From positions 1-64,000 of the forward strand of contig CAUJHQ010000029.1 of assembly GCA_963204815.1 (NCBI GenBank): a stretch of 64,000 nucleotides of DNA, read 5' to 3'. The notes below the pieces were generated by a model. That model was not told the origin of the DNA. It was given only the letters and a program-made list of their open reading frames with translations, and made no database searches. The position numbers and the translations under genes were made by a program. Numbering within the stretch: the first letter of the stretch is position 1; each line of letters begins with the position of its first letter. The DNA is from Pseudomonadota bacterium. GTDB lineage: Bacteria > Pseudomonadota > Gammaproteobacteria > Burkholderiales > Burkholderiaceae_C. Shown here piece after piece: positions 9,822 through 19,352 of the stretch.

Positions 9822-10727
9822 TCAATGGCTGCGGATCATGGTCCCGAAGGCCTGGTCGGACAGGATCTCCAGCAGCAGCGCGTGCGGCACCCGGCCGTCG
9901 ATGATGTGCACCGCGTTGACGCCGCTCTTCGCGGCATCGATCGCGCCGGCCAGCTTGGGCAGCATGCCGCCGCTGATGGTGCCGTCGGCGATGAGCTCGT
10001 CGATGCGGCGCGCCGTCAGCTCCGTGATCAGCGCGCCCTGCTTGTCGAGCACGCCGCGGATGTTGGTCAGCATCAGCAGCTTCTCGGCGTTGAGCACGGT
10101 CGCGAGCTTGGCGGCGACGACGTCGGCGTTGATGTTGTAGCTCTCGTTGTGGGCACCGAAGCCGATCGGGCTGACGACCGGAATGAACTGGTCGTCCTGC
10201 AACGCCTTCACGACGCTGGGGTCGATGGACTCGATCTCGCCGACCTGGCCGATGTCGTGCTCCTTCGCCGGGTCGTCCTTGTCGACGATCTTCAGCTTGC
10301 GGGCGCGGATCATGCCGCCGTCGCGGCCAGTCAGGCCCACCGCCTTGCCGCCGGCGGCGTTGAGCAGGCCGACGATGTCCTGCTGCACCTCGCCGCCGAG
10401 CACCCACTCGACGACCTCCATCGTCTCGGCGTCGGTGACGCGCATGCCCTGGATGAAGGTGCCCTTCTTGCCCAGGCGGCCCAGCGCCTCGTCGATCTGC
10501 GGGCCGCCGCCGTGCACGACGATCGGGTTCATGCCCACCAGCTTCAGCAGCACCACGTCTTCGGCGAAATCCTGCTGCAGCGCGGGGTCGGTCATCGCGT
10601 TGCCGCCGTACTTGATGACCAGCGTCTTGCCGTGGTACTTGCGGATGTACGGCAGCGCCTGGGCCAGGATCTCGGCCTTCTCGCGCGGGGTGATATGGTC
10701 GACGGGCGTGTCGTGCGGCGTGCTCAT
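9822..10727 (-). CDS. argB: acetylglutamate kinase ArgB
   Basis: A 301-residue amino-acid kinase. The nucleotide and substrate motifs [23 protein letters not shown] and [12 protein letters not shown] are all intact. It phosphorylates N-acetylglutamate, the second step of arginine synthesis. The N-terminal helix (about residues 1-30, [17 protein letters not shown]) is the extension that allows hexamer formation and arginine feedback in ArgB. It is probably the first gene of the leftward block running down towards tatC. Confidence 0.97.
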   Translation of the reverse strand: MSTPHDTPVDHITPREKAEILAQALPYIRKYHGKTLVIKYGGNAMTDPALQQDFAEDVVLLKLVGMNPIVVHGGGPQIDEALGRLGKKGTFIQGMRVTDAETMEVVEWVLGGEVQQDIVGLLNAAGGKAVGLTGRDGGMIRARKLKIVDKDDPAKEHDIGQVGEIESIDPSVVKALQDDQFIPVVSPIGFGAHNESYNINADVVAAKLATVLNAEKLLMLTNIRGVLDKQGALITELTARRIDELIADGTISGGMLPKLAGAIDAAKSGVNAVHIIDGRVPHALLLEILSDQAFGTMIRSH

Positions 10728-10823
10728 GGGCGGCGTCCGTGAAGCGGGGTCGCACGATTGTAGGGACGCCCCGGTCGGCGGCACGCGCCGCCAGCGCGTT
10801 GTGGCGGCAAGGAGTGGACGACG

Positions 10824-11108
10824 ATGAAACGCTGGCTCGCCCCGATGCTCACCGCGCTGGCCGCCTCGGCAGCCCTCGCGGCCGCGCCCGCCGTCGACGG
10901 CGAGGTCACCAAGGTCGACGTGCCCGCGGCGCGCCTGACGGTGCGCCACAACGGCATCGCCCACCTGGACATGCCGCCGATGGCGCTGGCCTTCCGCGTC
11001 GCCGACCCGAAGCTGCTCGACGGCCTGGCGCCCGGCGACAAGGTGCGCTTCAGCGCCGAGCGCCTGAACGGCGCCTTCACCATCACGGCGATCGCGAAAC
11101 GGCCCTGA
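10824..11108 (+). CDS. CusF-like periplasmic copper-binding protein
   Basis: A 94-residue exported protein with signal peptide [20 protein letters not shown] and a small OB-like domain matching CusF/SilF. The pattern [19 protein letters not shown] then DMPPMALAF follows the CusF order His-Trp-Met-Met, but the Trp position reads Met and the second Met reads Leu, so the metal site is altered while His and one Met remain. A clear ribosome-binding site (AAGGAG) lies 10 bases upstream. It sits 15 bases before the metal exporter gene, which suggests a shared metal-handling role. Confidence 0.8.
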   Translation: MKRWLAPMLTALAASAALAAAPAVDGEVTKVDVPAARLTVRHNGIAHLDMPPMALAFRVADPKLLDGLAPGDKVRFSAERLNGAFTITAIAKRP

Positions 11109-11123
11109 GGCTACAGTGGCGCC

Positions 11124-12158
11124 ATGACCGCCGCCGCCCCACCGCCGCACGCGCACGACCTGAAGCCGTTCCGCCACAGCCACGCCTTCGGCGATGCGGG
11201 CGCGGCGCGCCGCCGGCGTGCGCTGGCGCAGGTGACGGCGATCACGCTGGTGGTGATGGTGGTCGAACTCGCCGCCGGCTGGTGGAGCGGCTCGCTGGCG
11301 CTGCTGGCCGATGGCTGGCACATGGGCACGCACGCGCTCGCGCTCGGCGGCGCGGTGCTGGCCTACCAGATGTCGGCACGCGCCGGCGACCACGCGGGCT
11401 ACGCCTTCGGCGGCTGGAAGATCGAGGTGCTGACGGCCTACACGAGCGGCCTCGCGCTGCTCGTCGCGGCAGCCTGGATCGCCATCGACGCGGTGGCCAC
11501 GCTGCGCACGCCGCAGCCCATTGCCTACGAAGAGGCGATGGCGGTGGCGCTGCTCGGCCTGGCGGTGAACCTGCTGTCGGCCTGGCTGATGGCGCGCAGC
11601 GGCGGGCACGGCCACCATCACGGGCACGGGCACGGGCACGAACACGGAGAAGCGCAGCACGACGCGCATCACCACGGGCGCCACGATCACCACGATCACC
11701 ACGGCCACCACGGCCACGACCACAACTTCAACGCCGCCTACTTTCACGTGCTGGCCGACGCGTTCACGTCGGTGCTGGCCATCGCGGCGCTGGCCGGTGG
11801 CCTGTGGTTCGGCTGGGCCTGGCTCGATCCCGCGGTGGCGCTGATCGGCGCCATGGTGATCGGCCAGTGGGCCATCGGCGTGCTGCGCGGCAGCGCGAAG
11901 GCGCTGGTGGACGCCACCGCCGACCCGGCGCTGCGCGAGCGCATCACCGAACTCGTGGAGTCCGATGGCGACGCCACGGTCGCCGACCTGCACGTCTGGC
12001 AGGTCGGCGCGGCGGCCTGGTCGGCGGCGGTCGCCGTCGTCGCCGACCGCCCGCTGCCGGCCGCCGATTACCGCGCGCGGCTGGCCGCCATCGAGCCGCT
12101 GCGCCACGTCACGGTGGAAGTGCACCGTTGCACCGGGCCGGCGGTGACGCCTTCGTGA
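11124..12158 (+). CDS. dmeF: DmeF-type cation diffusion facilitator (Co/Ni exporter)
   Basis: A 344-residue cation diffusion facilitator with six membrane helices. The metal site motifs [11 protein letters not shown] in helix 2 and [13 protein letters not shown] in helix 5 are intact. Between helices 4 and 5 is a long His-rich loop (about residues 162-195) that could bind metal in the cytoplasm. The N-terminal PFRHSHAFG and the [11 protein letters not shown] segment are typical of DmeF, which exports cobalt and nickel. A short C-terminal cytoplasmic domain follows. It is probably co-transcribed with the CusF-like gene. Confidence 0.9.
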   Translation: MTAAAPPPHAHDLKPFRHSHAFGDAGAARRRRALAQVTAITLVVMVVELAAGWWSGSLALLADGWHMGTHALALGGAVLAYQMSARAGDHAGYAFGGWKIEVLTAYTSGLALLVAAAWIAIDAVATLRTPQPIAYEEAMAVALLGLAVNLLSAWLMARSGGHGHHHGHGHGHEHGEAQHDAHHHGRHDHHDHHGHHGHDHNFNAAYFHVLADAFTSVLAIAALAGGLWFGWAWLDPAVALIGAMVIGQWAIGVLRGSAKALVDATADPALRERITELVESDGDATVADLHVWQVGAAAWSAAVAVVADRPLPAADYRARLAAIEPLRHVTVEVHRCTGPAVTPS

Positions 12159-12177
12159 CGCCGCGGGTTTTGCGGCG
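12159..12177. terminator. weak hairpin after dmeF
   Basis: CGCCGC, a 7-base loop containing TTTT, then GCGGCG directly after the dmeF stop codon. The stem is 6 bp and no T-tract follows, so it is at best a weak terminator. Confidence 0.3.
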
Positions 12178-12214
12178 CCCGCACAATCCGCGGCTCTTTC
12201 CGGAGGACTGACCG

Positions 12215-13258
12215 ATGACCGCCACGCTCGCCCATCTGAAGAACCACCAGGTCCGCCTGGCCGCCCGCCCTCAGGGCCTGCCGAAGGCCAGCGACTGGCA
12301 GTTCACCGAAGAGCCGGTGGCCGAGCCGGCCGACGGCGGCGTGCTCGTGAAGACGCTCGCGCTGTCGCTCGACCCGGCGATGCGCGGCTGGATGAACGAA
12401 GGCAAGAGCTACATCCCGCCAGTCGGCATCGGCGAGGTGATGCGCGCCGGCGGCATCGGCGTGGTCGTGGCGTCGAAGAACCCGGCCTTCGCGGTCGGCG
12501 ACCACGTGACCGGCGGCCCCGGCGTGCAGGAGTACTGCCTGGTGCCGGCCGACCAGCTGAAGCGCTCGGGCCTGGCGAAGATCGACCTGCGGCTGGGCAG
12601 CGTGACCCAGTGGCTCAACGTGCTGGGCATGCCCGGCATGACCGGCTACTTCGGGCTGATGGACATCGGCCAGCCGAACGCCGGCGAGACGGTGGTCGTC
12701 TCGGGCGCCGCCGGCGCCGTGGGCCAGACGGTCGGCCAGGTCGCGAAGATCAAGGGCTGCCGCGTGGTGGGCATCGCCGGCGGCGCCGCCAAGTGCGAGT
12801 GGGTCGTGAAGGAACTCGGCTTCGACGCCTGCATCGACTACAAGGGCGGCAGCGTGAAGGACGGGCTGAAGGAACACTGCCCGAACGGCGTCGACATCTA
12901 CTTCGACAACGTCGGCGGCGAGATCCTGGACACCGTGCTCACGCGCATCAACCGCAAGGCCCGCATCATCATCTGCGGCGCCATCAGCCAGTACAACAAC
13001 ACCACGGCCGTGCAGGGCCCGAAGAACTACCTCAGCCTGCTGGTCAACCGTGCCCGCATGGAAGGCATGGTGGTGTTCGACTACGCCGACCGCTACGGCG
13101 TGGCCATCGCCGAGATGGCCGGGTACCTGCAGCAGGGCCGCATGAAGAGCAAGGAGGACGTCGTCGAGGGTGGCGTGAAGGTCTTCCCCGAAACGCTGAA
13201 CAAGCTCTTCAGCGGCGAGAACTTCGGCAAGCTGGTGCTGAAGGTGGCAGACGCCTGA
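12215..13258 (+). CDS. CurA-like NADP-dependent oxidoreductase (MDR family)
   Basis: A 347-residue zinc-independent medium-chain reductase of the leukotriene B4 dehydrogenase/CurA group. The NADP-binding motif [19 protein letters not shown] is near residue 165, and [11 protein letters not shown] and the C-terminal [11 protein letters not shown] are family hallmarks. These enzymes reduce the double bond of alpha,beta-unsaturated ketones or aldehydes. A good ribosome-binding site (CCGGAGGA) precedes the ATG. It converges on the fatty acyl reductase gene, with a strong hairpin between them. Confidence 0.93.
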   Translation: MTATLAHLKNHQVRLAARPQGLPKASDWQFTEEPVAEPADGGVLVKTLALSLDPAMRGWMNEGKSYIPPVGIGEVMRAGGIGVVVASKNPAFAVGDHVTGGPGVQEYCLVPADQLKRSGLAKIDLRLGSVTQWLNVLGMPGMTGYFGLMDIGQPNAGETVVVSGAAGAVGQTVGQVAKIKGCRVVGIAGGAAKCEWVVKELGFDACIDYKGGSVKDGLKEHCPNGVDIYFDNVGGEILDTVLTRINRKARIIICGAISQYNNTTAVQGPKNYLSLLVNRARMEGMVVFDYADRYGVAIAEMAGYLQQGRMKSKEDVVEGGVKVFPETLNKLFSGENFGKLVLKVADA

Positions 13259-13264
13259 AGCAAA

Positions 13265-13286
13265 CGGGGCGCCGCACGGCGCCCCG
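13265..13286. terminator. bidirectional hairpin between convergent genes
   Basis: A 9-bp perfect GC stem (CGGGGCGCC, loop GCAC, GGCGCCCCG) lies between the CurA-like and acyl reductase genes. On the minus strand it is followed by TTTG, so it may terminate both transcripts. Confidence 0.65.
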
Positions 13287-13293
13287 CCCAACT

Positions 13294-15303
13294 TCAGAAG
13301 TGGATGCCCTGCATCATCTGCTGCAGCGCCATCGCCTCCGGCGAGAGCCCGCCCTTGCCGCCCTTCTCGCCCTTCGCCGCATCGCTGTCCGGGAACATGC
13401 GGAAGCTGGTGTTCATGACGATCTGCGCGACGCGCGGCGCCGCCGCGTGCAGCAGCTCGCCGGTGATGCCCAGCCGGGTGGCAATGCGCACCGGCTTGGC
13501 GATGCAGGCCTGCGCGATCATGTCCGCCGCCTGCTCGGGCGCCAGCGTCGGCACGTTGTTGTAGATCTTCGTCGGCGCGATCATCGGCGTGCGCACCAGC
13601 GGCATGTTGATGGTGGTGAAGGTGATGCCGAGGTCGGCGTACTCGCTCGAGGCGCAACGCGTCCAGGCATCGAGCGCCGCCTTGCTGGCCACGTAGGCGG
13701 AGAAGCGCGGCGCGTTCGTCAGCACGCCGATCGAGCTGATGTTGACGATGTGGCCCTTGCGCTTCTTCACCATGCCGGGCAGGAAGCCCATCGTCACGCG
13801 CAGGCACCCGAAGTAGTTCAGGTCCATCGTGCGCTGGAAGTCGTGGAAGCGGTCGTAGCTGCTCTCGATGGCGCGGCGGATCGAACGGCCGGCGTTGTTG
13901 ATCAGGAAGTCGACGCCGCCGTGCTCGTCGTCCAGCGCCTTCACGAACTCGGCGCAACCCGCGGCATCGGCGATGTCGACGCTGTAGCTGTGCACCTTCG
14001 GGCTCGCGTTGCCGCGCTCCTTCGCGAAGGCGACGATCTCCTTCACCGCGTCGGCCAGCTTGTCGGCGTCGCGCGCGCAGATGATCGTGATGGCGCCGGC
14101 CTCGGCGAACTTGCACGCCGCCGCCAGGCCGATGCCCGACGAGCCGCCCGTCACCAGCACCACCTTGCCGCCGACCGTGCCCTTCAGCGAACGGTCGATG
14201 AACAGGTCGGGGTCGAGGTGGCGTTCCCAGTAGTCCCACAGGCGCCAGGCGTAGTCGTGCAGGTTCGGGCACTCGATGCCGCCGGCCTTCAGGATCGCCG
14301 CGGCCTCGCGGTTGTCGAAGCGCGTCGGGTAGTTGATGAAGGTGAGGAAGTCGTCCGGCAGGCCCAGGTCCTTCATCACCGCGGCGCGCACGCGGCGCAC
14401 CGGCGCCAGCGCCATCAGGCCCTTCTTCACGCTCTTCGGGATGAAGCCGAGCAGCGCCGCGTTGACGAACACGTTCATCTTCGGCGCGTGCGCGGCCTTG
14501 CCGAAGACGTCGAGCACGTCGCCGACGCGGTAGCCCACCGGGTCCGTCAGGTGGTAGCACTTGCCCTTGGTGTCGTGGCGCGAGTGGCTGATGTGGTCGA
14601 TGGCCGCCACCACGAAGTCCACCGGCACGATGTTCAGGCGCCCGCCTTCGAGGCCGATCGACGGGAACCACGGCGGCAGGATCTGCCGCATGCGCTGGAT
14701 CAGCTTGAAGAAGTAGTACGGGCCGTCGATCTTGTCCATCTCGCCGGTCTTGCTGTCGCCGACGACGACGGCCGGGCGGTACACCGTCCACGGCACCTTG
14801 CACTCCTTGCGCACGATCTTCTCGCTCTCGTGCTTGGTCATGAAGTACGGGTGTTCCAGGCCCTCGGCTTCCTCGAACATGTCCTCGCGGAACACGCCTT
14901 CGTAGAGGCCGGCGGCGGCGATGCTGCTCACGTGGTGCAGGTGGCCGGCGTCGACCGCCTTCGCGAACTCGCAGACGTTGCGCGTGCCTTCGATGTTGAC
15001 GCGGACCTGGCTCTCCTCGTCGGCGCCGAGGTCGTAGATGGCCGCGAGGTGGTAGACGCCGGCGATCTTGCCCTTCAGCGCCTTCAGGTCGTCGCCGCCG
15101 ACGCCGAGCTTGCGCGCCGTGAGGTCGCCGGTGACCGGCACCGCGCGCGTCTTCGAGACGCCCCAGTACTCGTAGAGCGCTGCGAGCTTGCCTTCGCTGC
15201 CCGGGCGCACCAGGAAGTGCACCGTCGTGCCGCGCCGTGCCAGCAGCGCCTTCACGAGCCTCTTGCCGATGAAACCGGTCGCGCCGGTGACGAAGTACTG
15301 CAT
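13294..15303 (-). CDS. two-domain SDR fatty acyl-CoA reductase (Maqu_2220-like)
   Basis: A 669-residue fusion of two Rossmann domains. The N-terminal extended-SDR/NAD_binding_4 domain has GATGFIGKR and a YFMTKHESEK active site. The C-terminal classical SDR domain (from about residue 375) has VLVTGGSSGIG, NNAGRSIRR and YVASK. This architecture and many segments (ADEESQVRVNIEGTR, FREDMFEEAEGLEHPY, EGGRLNIVPVDFVV, FTTINMPLVRTPMIAPTKIY) match, from memory, the Marinobacter fatty acyl-CoA reductase Maqu_2220, which reduces acyl-CoA or aldehyde to fatty alcohol for wax ester synthesis. It faces away from the adjacent phasin gene. Intact, so probably active. Confidence 0.85.
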   Translation of the reverse strand: MQYFVTGATGFIGKRLVKALLARRGTTVHFLVRPGSEGKLAALYEYWGVSKTRAVPVTGDLTARKLGVGGDDLKALKGKIAGVYHLAAIYDLGADEESQVRVNIEGTRNVCEFAKAVDAGHLHHVSSIAAAGLYEGVFREDMFEEAEGLEHPYFMTKHESEKIVRKECKVPWTVYRPAVVVGDSKTGEMDKIDGPYYFFKLIQRMRQILPPWFPSIGLEGGRLNIVPVDFVVAAIDHISHSRHDTKGKCYHLTDPVGYRVGDVLDVFGKAAHAPKMNVFVNAALLGFIPKSVKKGLMALAPVRRVRAAVMKDLGLPDDFLTFINYPTRFDNREAAAILKAGGIECPNLHDYAWRLWDYWERHLDPDLFIDRSLKGTVGGKVVLVTGGSSGIGLAAACKFAEAGAITIICARDADKLADAVKEIVAFAKERGNASPKVHSYSVDIADAAGCAEFVKALDDEHGGVDFLINNAGRSIRRAIESSYDRFHDFQRTMDLNYFGCLRVTMGFLPGMVKKRKGHIVNISSIGVLTNAPRFSAYVASKAALDAWTRCASSEYADLGITFTTINMPLVRTPMIAPTKIYNNVPTLAPEQAADMIAQACIAKPVRIATRLGITGELLHAAAPRVAQIVMNTSFRMFPDSDAAKGEKGGKGGLSPEAMALQQMMQGIHF

Positions 15304-15394
15304 GCGGGCCTCCTCGTGAGCGATGGTGCGAAAAGGGCGCCAGCATAGAGCCGTCTCACTAGAGATTTAGGCTGCCGCCCCCACGGGGGAACCC

Positions 15395-15400
15395 TATATT
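15395..15400 (+). promoter_or_regulatory. candidate -10 box of the phasin gene
   Basis: TATATT lies 42 bases before the phasin start codon, just after a CCCCC-AC-GGGGG palindrome (15378-15389) that could be an operator in the reductase-phasin divergent region. No good -35 box is seen at standard spacing. Confidence 0.35.
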
Positions 15401-15441
15401 GGCGCCCTCAGACGACCCGCAACAACACGAGGAACCGCACC

Positions 15442-15969
15442 ATGGTCAAGAAGCTCAAGAGCCTTTCCGAGAAGAAGTCGACCTCCGCCGCCGGCCTGCT
15501 CGACAGCCACCTGGCCAGTTCGGTGAAGGACTCGGCGCAGCAGATCTGGCTCGCCGGCATGGGCGCGTTCTCGAAGGCCCAGGAAGAAGGCGGCAAGGTC
15601 TTCGAGGCGCTGGTCAAGGAAGGCGCCAGCCTGCAGAAGAAGACCCAGGCCGTCGCCGAGGAGAAGATCGGCGAGGTCACCGGCAAGATGAGCGCGATGG
15701 CCGGCACCGTCACCGCCAAGGCGGGCCAGAACTGGGACAAGCTCGAAACCATCTTCGAGCAACGCACCGCCAAGGCGCTGAACAAGCTCGGCGTGCCGAC
15801 CGCCAAGGACGTGCAGGCGCTGACGCAGCGCGTCGACGAACTGGCCGCCGCCGTCTCGCGGCTGACCAAGGGCACGCCGGCCGCCAAGGGCGCGGCGGCG
15901 AAGAAGGCCGCCGTCAAGGCGCCGGCGAAGAAGGCCCCGGCCAAGCGCGCGGCCCGCAAGGCGGCCTGA
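15442..15969 (+). CDS. phasin, PhaI/PhaF-type polyhydroxyalkanoate granule protein
   Basis: A 175-residue protein. Residues 1-125 form the amphipathic helical phasin domain (SVKDSAQQIWLAGMGAFSKA, FEALVKEGASLQKKT, VDELAAAVSRL). The C-terminal 45 residues are a Lys/Ala/Pro repeat tail resembling histone H1, as in PhaF, which may bind DNA and distribute granules to daughter cells. A ribosome-binding site (GAGGA) precedes the ATG. It may be co-transcribed with the patatin-like gene 11 bases downstream. Confidence 0.87.
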   Translation: MVKKLKSLSEKKSTSAAGLLDSHLASSVKDSAQQIWLAGMGAFSKAQEEGGKVFEALVKEGASLQKKTQAVAEEKIGEVTGKMSAMAGTVTAKAGQNWDKLETIFEQRTAKALNKLGVPTAKDVQALTQRVDELAAAVSRLTKGTPAAKGAAAKKAAVKAPAKKAPAKRAARKAA

Positions 15970-15980
15970 CCGCCGACCCG

Positions 15981-17258
15981 ATGGCCGCCACCGGCCGCCG
16001 CCGCCTCGTGAAGCCGCGCATCGGCCTCGCGCTGGCCGGTGGCGGCCCGATGGGCGCCATCTACGAGATCGGCGCGCTCTGCGCGCTGCAGGAATCGCTG
16101 GCGGGGGTCGACCTCAACGACCTCGCCGGCTACGTCGGCGTCAGTGCCGGCAGCTTCGTCGCCGCCGGGCTGGCCAACGGCATCACGCCGCGCCAGCTGT
16201 GCACCTCGTTCATCGAGAACGATGGCCCGCGCGCCGACATCATCCGCCCCACGCTGTTCGTGCAGCCGGCGCTCGGCGAGTTCGTGCGCCGCCTCGCCGC
16301 GCTGCCCGGGCTGGCGGTGCAGGCCGGCTGGCGCTACGCCTTCGACCGCCGCGGCCTGCTGCCGGCGATCGAGCACCTGGGCCGCGCGCTGCCCACCGGA
16401 ATGTTCGCGAACGCGCCGCTGGAGCGGCAGATCCGCCGACTGCTGTCGGCGCCGGGCCGCACGAACGACTTCCGGCAGCTGTCGCGCAAGCTCTTCATCG
16501 TCGCCACCGACCTGGACAGCGGCGAGTCGGCACCGTTCGGCGCGAAGGGCCTGGACCGCGTGCCGATCTCGCAGGCGGTGGCCGCGAGCGCGGCGCTGCC
16601 GGGGCTGTTCCCGCCGGTGCCGGTCGAGGGCCGCTGGTACGTCGACGGCGCGCTGAAGAAGACGCTGCACGCGCGCATGCTGCTCGACGAAGGGCTGGAC
16701 CTCGTCATCGCGCTGAACCCGCTCGTGCCCTTCGACGCCACCCACCCGCACCGCCACCGCGTGATGAGCGGCGCAGACCGGCCGATCCCGCGCCTCGTCG
16801 ACGGCGGGCTGCCGGTGGTGCTGAGCCAGACCTTCCGCACGCTGATCCACTCGCGGCTCGAGCTCGGCCTGAAGGGCTACGAGACCAGCCACCCCGAGAC
16901 CGACATCCTGCTCTTCGAGCCCGACCACCGCGACCCGGAGATGTTCATCGCCAACACCTTCGGCTATTCGCAGCGCCGCGCGCTCGCCGAGCACGCCTAC
17001 CAGCAGACGCGGGCCGACCTGCGCTCGCGCCGCGGCACGCTGGGCGCCACGCTGGCGCGCCACGGCCTGGCGCTCGACGACGCGGCGCTCGACGACCCCA
17101 CGCGCCGCCTGGTGCGCCGCCGCCGGCCTGCGGGCACGCAGGCCGCGCGCACCGTGGAGCGCCTGGAAGAGGTGCTCGACGACCTGGCCGAATCGCTTGC
17201 CGACCTCGGCGTGCCCGACGTGGCGCCGGGCCGCCCGCGCCGTCAGTCGCCCAGGTAG
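15981..17258 (+). CDS. patatin-like phospholipase
   Basis: A 425-residue patatin-fold lipase. It has the oxyanion loop LALAGGGPMGAIYE (residues 16-29), the nucleophile motif GVSAGSF (GxSxG) and the catalytic Asp in the YVDGALKK segment (DGA), so the Ser-Asp dyad is complete. The C-terminal half contains an uncharacterised helical region found in large bacterial patatins. It follows the phasin gene at once, so a role in granule or membrane lipid turnover is plausible. The last 16 bases overlap the convergent carboxypeptidase gene. Confidence 0.88.
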   Translation: MAATGRRRLVKPRIGLALAGGGPMGAIYEIGALCALQESLAGVDLNDLAGYVGVSAGSFVAAGLANGITPRQLCTSFIENDGPRADIIRPTLFVQPALGEFVRRLAALPGLAVQAGWRYAFDRRGLLPAIEHLGRALPTGMFANAPLERQIRRLLSAPGRTNDFRQLSRKLFIVATDLDSGESAPFGAKGLDRVPISQAVAASAALPGLFPPVPVEGRWYVDGALKKTLHARMLLDEGLDLVIALNPLVPFDATHPHRHRVMSGADRPIPRLVDGGLPVVLSQTFRTLIHSRLELGLKGYETSHPETDILLFEPDHRDPEMFIANTFGYSQRRALAEHAYQQTRADLRSRRGTLGATLARHGLALDDAALDDPTRRLVRRRRPAGTQAARTVERLEEVLDDLAESLADLGVPDVAPGRPRRQSPR

Positions 17259-18736
17259 CGCGCCTCCAGGTGCGCCTTGAAGTGCGCCGGGTTCAGCGGC
17301 TCGCCGCTCGCCCGCACCGCGAGCTCGTCGGTCGTCCAGCGGCTGGCCTGGCTCCAGATGTTGCGGCGCAGCCAGTCGAACACCGCGGCCAGGTCGCCGG
17401 CGCCGATGCGCGCGTCCAGGTCGGGCATCTCGCGCCGCATGGCGGCGAACCACTGGGCGGCATACATGGCGCCGAGTGAATAGCAGGGGAAGTAGCCGAA
17501 CAGGCTCTCGGGCCAGTGCACGTCCTGCATCGGGCCGTCCTTGAAGTTGCCGCGCGTGTCGATGCCCAGCAGCTCCTGCATCTTCTCGTCCCACAGCGCG
17601 GGCACGTCCTCGGCCTCGATCTCGCCTTCGATCAGCGGGCGCTCGATCTCGTAGCGCAGGATGATGTGCGCCGGGTACGTGACCTCGTCGGCGTCGACGC
17701 GGATGTAGCCCGGTTTCACGCGCGTCATCAGGCGGTGCAGGTTCTGCGGGTCGAAGGCCGGCTGGCTGCCGAACGCCGCCTGCACCAGCGGCGCGAGGCG
17801 GTGCACGAAGCCGGGGTGGCTGCCCAGCTGCATCTCGAAGCTCAGGCTCTGGCTCTCGTGCAGGGCCATCGAGCGCGCCTGCGCGATCGGCTGGCCCAGC
17901 CATTCGCGCGGCAGGTTCTGTTCGTAGCGGCCGTGGCCGGTCTCGTGCACCGTGCCCATCAGGCTGCCGAGGAAGTCGTCCTCGCGGAAGCGCGTCGTCA
18001 TGCGCACGTCCTCCGGCACGCCGCCGCAGAACGGGTGCGAACTCACGTCGAGCCGGCCGGCCTCGAAGTCGAAGCCCAGCAGCCGCATCGCCTGTTCGCA
18101 CAGCGCACGCTGCGCCGCCACCGGGAACGGGCCCTTGGGCTCGATCAAGCGGCGCGTGGACTGGCGCTCCAGCACCTTGCGCGTCAGCTCCGGCAGCCAC
18201 TGCCGCACCTCGCCGAACACGCGGTCGACCTGCGCCGTCGTCAGGCCCGGCTCGTATTCGTGCATCAGCGCCTCGTAGCGCGAGCCGCCGCCCAGGTCCG
18301 CGAGGCGCTGCGCCTGTTCGCGCGCGATCTCGAGCACCGCCTTCAGGTTGGGCAGGAAGCCGGCCCAGTCGTTCGCCGGGCGCTGCTTGCGCCACGCGTG
18401 CTCGCAGCGCGAGGTGGCCATCTCCCGGCGCGTGACCAGCGACTCCGGCAGCGCGTTCGCCGAGCGCCACTCGCGCCGCATCTCGCGCAGGTTGGCACGC
18501 TGCATCTCGTCGAGGGCCTCCTGCTCGGCACGCGCCAGCAGGTCCTTCAGCGCCGGGTCGGTGCGGATGCCGTGCACCAGCGCGGCCATCTCCGACAGCG
18601 CCGCCGCGCGCGCCTCCATGCCCTTGGGCGGCATGTTGGCGGCCTGGTCCCAGCCGGCGATGGACTGCAGGTGGCCGAAGTGGTGCAGCCGGTTCCAGGT
18701 GGCGTGCAGGCGGTCGTAGGCGGGGGTGGTGCTCAT
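17243..18736 (-). CDS. M32-family metallocarboxypeptidase (Taq type)
   Basis: A 497-residue zinc carboxypeptidase of family M32. The zinc motif is in GTVHETGHGRYEQNLP (HEXXH), followed by the ALHESQSLSFE helix that provides the third ligand. Further family motifs are DVSSHPFCGG, DEVTYPAHIILRYEIE and GYFPCYSLGAMYAAQ. It removes C-terminal residues from peptides in the cytoplasm. Length and motifs are complete. Its 3' end overlaps the patatin gene tail on the other strand by 16 bases. Confidence 0.95.
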   Translation of the reverse strand: MSTTPAYDRLHATWNRLHHFGHLQSIAGWDQAANMPPKGMEARAAALSEMAALVHGIRTDPALKDLLARAEQEALDEMQRANLREMRREWRSANALPESLVTRREMATSRCEHAWRKQRPANDWAGFLPNLKAVLEIAREQAQRLADLGGGSRYEALMHEYEPGLTTAQVDRVFGEVRQWLPELTRKVLERQSTRRLIEPKGPFPVAAQRALCEQAMRLLGFDFEAGRLDVSSHPFCGGVPEDVRMTTRFREDDFLGSLMGTVHETGHGRYEQNLPREWLGQPIAQARSMALHESQSLSFEMQLGSHPGFVHRLAPLVQAAFGSQPAFDPQNLHRLMTRVKPGYIRVDADEVTYPAHIILRYEIERPLIEGEIEAEDVPALWDEKMQELLGIDTRGNFKDGPMQDVHWPESLFGYFPCYSLGAMYAAQWFAAMRREMPDLDARIGAGDLAAVFDWLRRNIWSQASRWTTDELAVRASGEPLNPAHFKAHLEARYLGD

Positions 18737-18789
18737 CGGGGAAGTCCTGGCACCGCTCGTGGCGGCGAGGCCGCGATTGTCGCCGCCCT

Positions 18790-19275
18790 TCAGGGCGTGA
18801 AACGCCCCGGAAACACCCACAGCAGCAGCGCCGTCATCGTGACGTAGCGCGCGAACTTGCCGACCGCCATGTAGCCCACGCAGGGCCAGAACGGCAGCCG
18901 CAGCCAGCCCGCCACCGCGCACAGCGGGTCGCCGACGACCGGCAGCCACGACAGCAGGCACGCCTTGGCGCCGAAGCGGTGCAGCCAGGCGAGGGCCTTC
19001 GCCTCCACCGGCTTGCGGTGCTTGACCGTCTCGTAGACGCGCTCGGCACCGTAGCCCATCCACCAGGTGATGGCCCCGCCGATCGTGTTGCCCGCGGTGG
19101 CGACCAGGATCGCCGGCCAATACATGTCGGGGTTCAGCTTGATGAGGCCGAAGACCGCCGGCTCGCTGCCCAGCGGCAGCAGCGTGGCCGACACCAGCGA
19201 CACGATGAACACCGTCGACAGGCCGAACTTCGGCAGCGCCAGCGCGACCAGCAGCGACTCGATCCAGGCTTGCAT
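18790..19275 (-). CDS. YqaA-family membrane protein (VTT/DedA superfamily)
   Basis: A 161-residue membrane protein with about four helices and the family motifs SATLLPLGSEP and NTIGGAITWWMGYG. YqaA proteins are short relatives of DedA/SNARE-associated proteins, a superfamily that includes lipid scramblases and flippases. No specific substrate is known. It lies 53 bases upstream of the M32 gene on the same strand and may be co-transcribed. Confidence 0.88.
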   Translation of the reverse strand: MQAWIESLLVALALPKFGLSTVFIVSLVSATLLPLGSEPAVFGLIKLNPDMYWPAILVATAGNTIGGAITWWMGYGAERVYETVKHRKPVEAKALAWLHRFGAKACLLSWLPVVGDPLCAVAGWLRLPFWPCVGYMAVGKFARYVTMTALLLWVFPGRFTP

Positions 19276-19352
19276 CGCGGCGCATCATACGGACCCGACC
19301 CGGGGGCGCCCCGCCGGTATACTCCTGCCTCCTTTTTCAGCACCACCCCCCC

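Noticed and set aside
12068-15346. A 1092-codon minus-strand frame over the acyl reductase and beyond
   Set aside because: Shadow frame; the true protein in another frame at 13294-15303 has complete SDR motifs.
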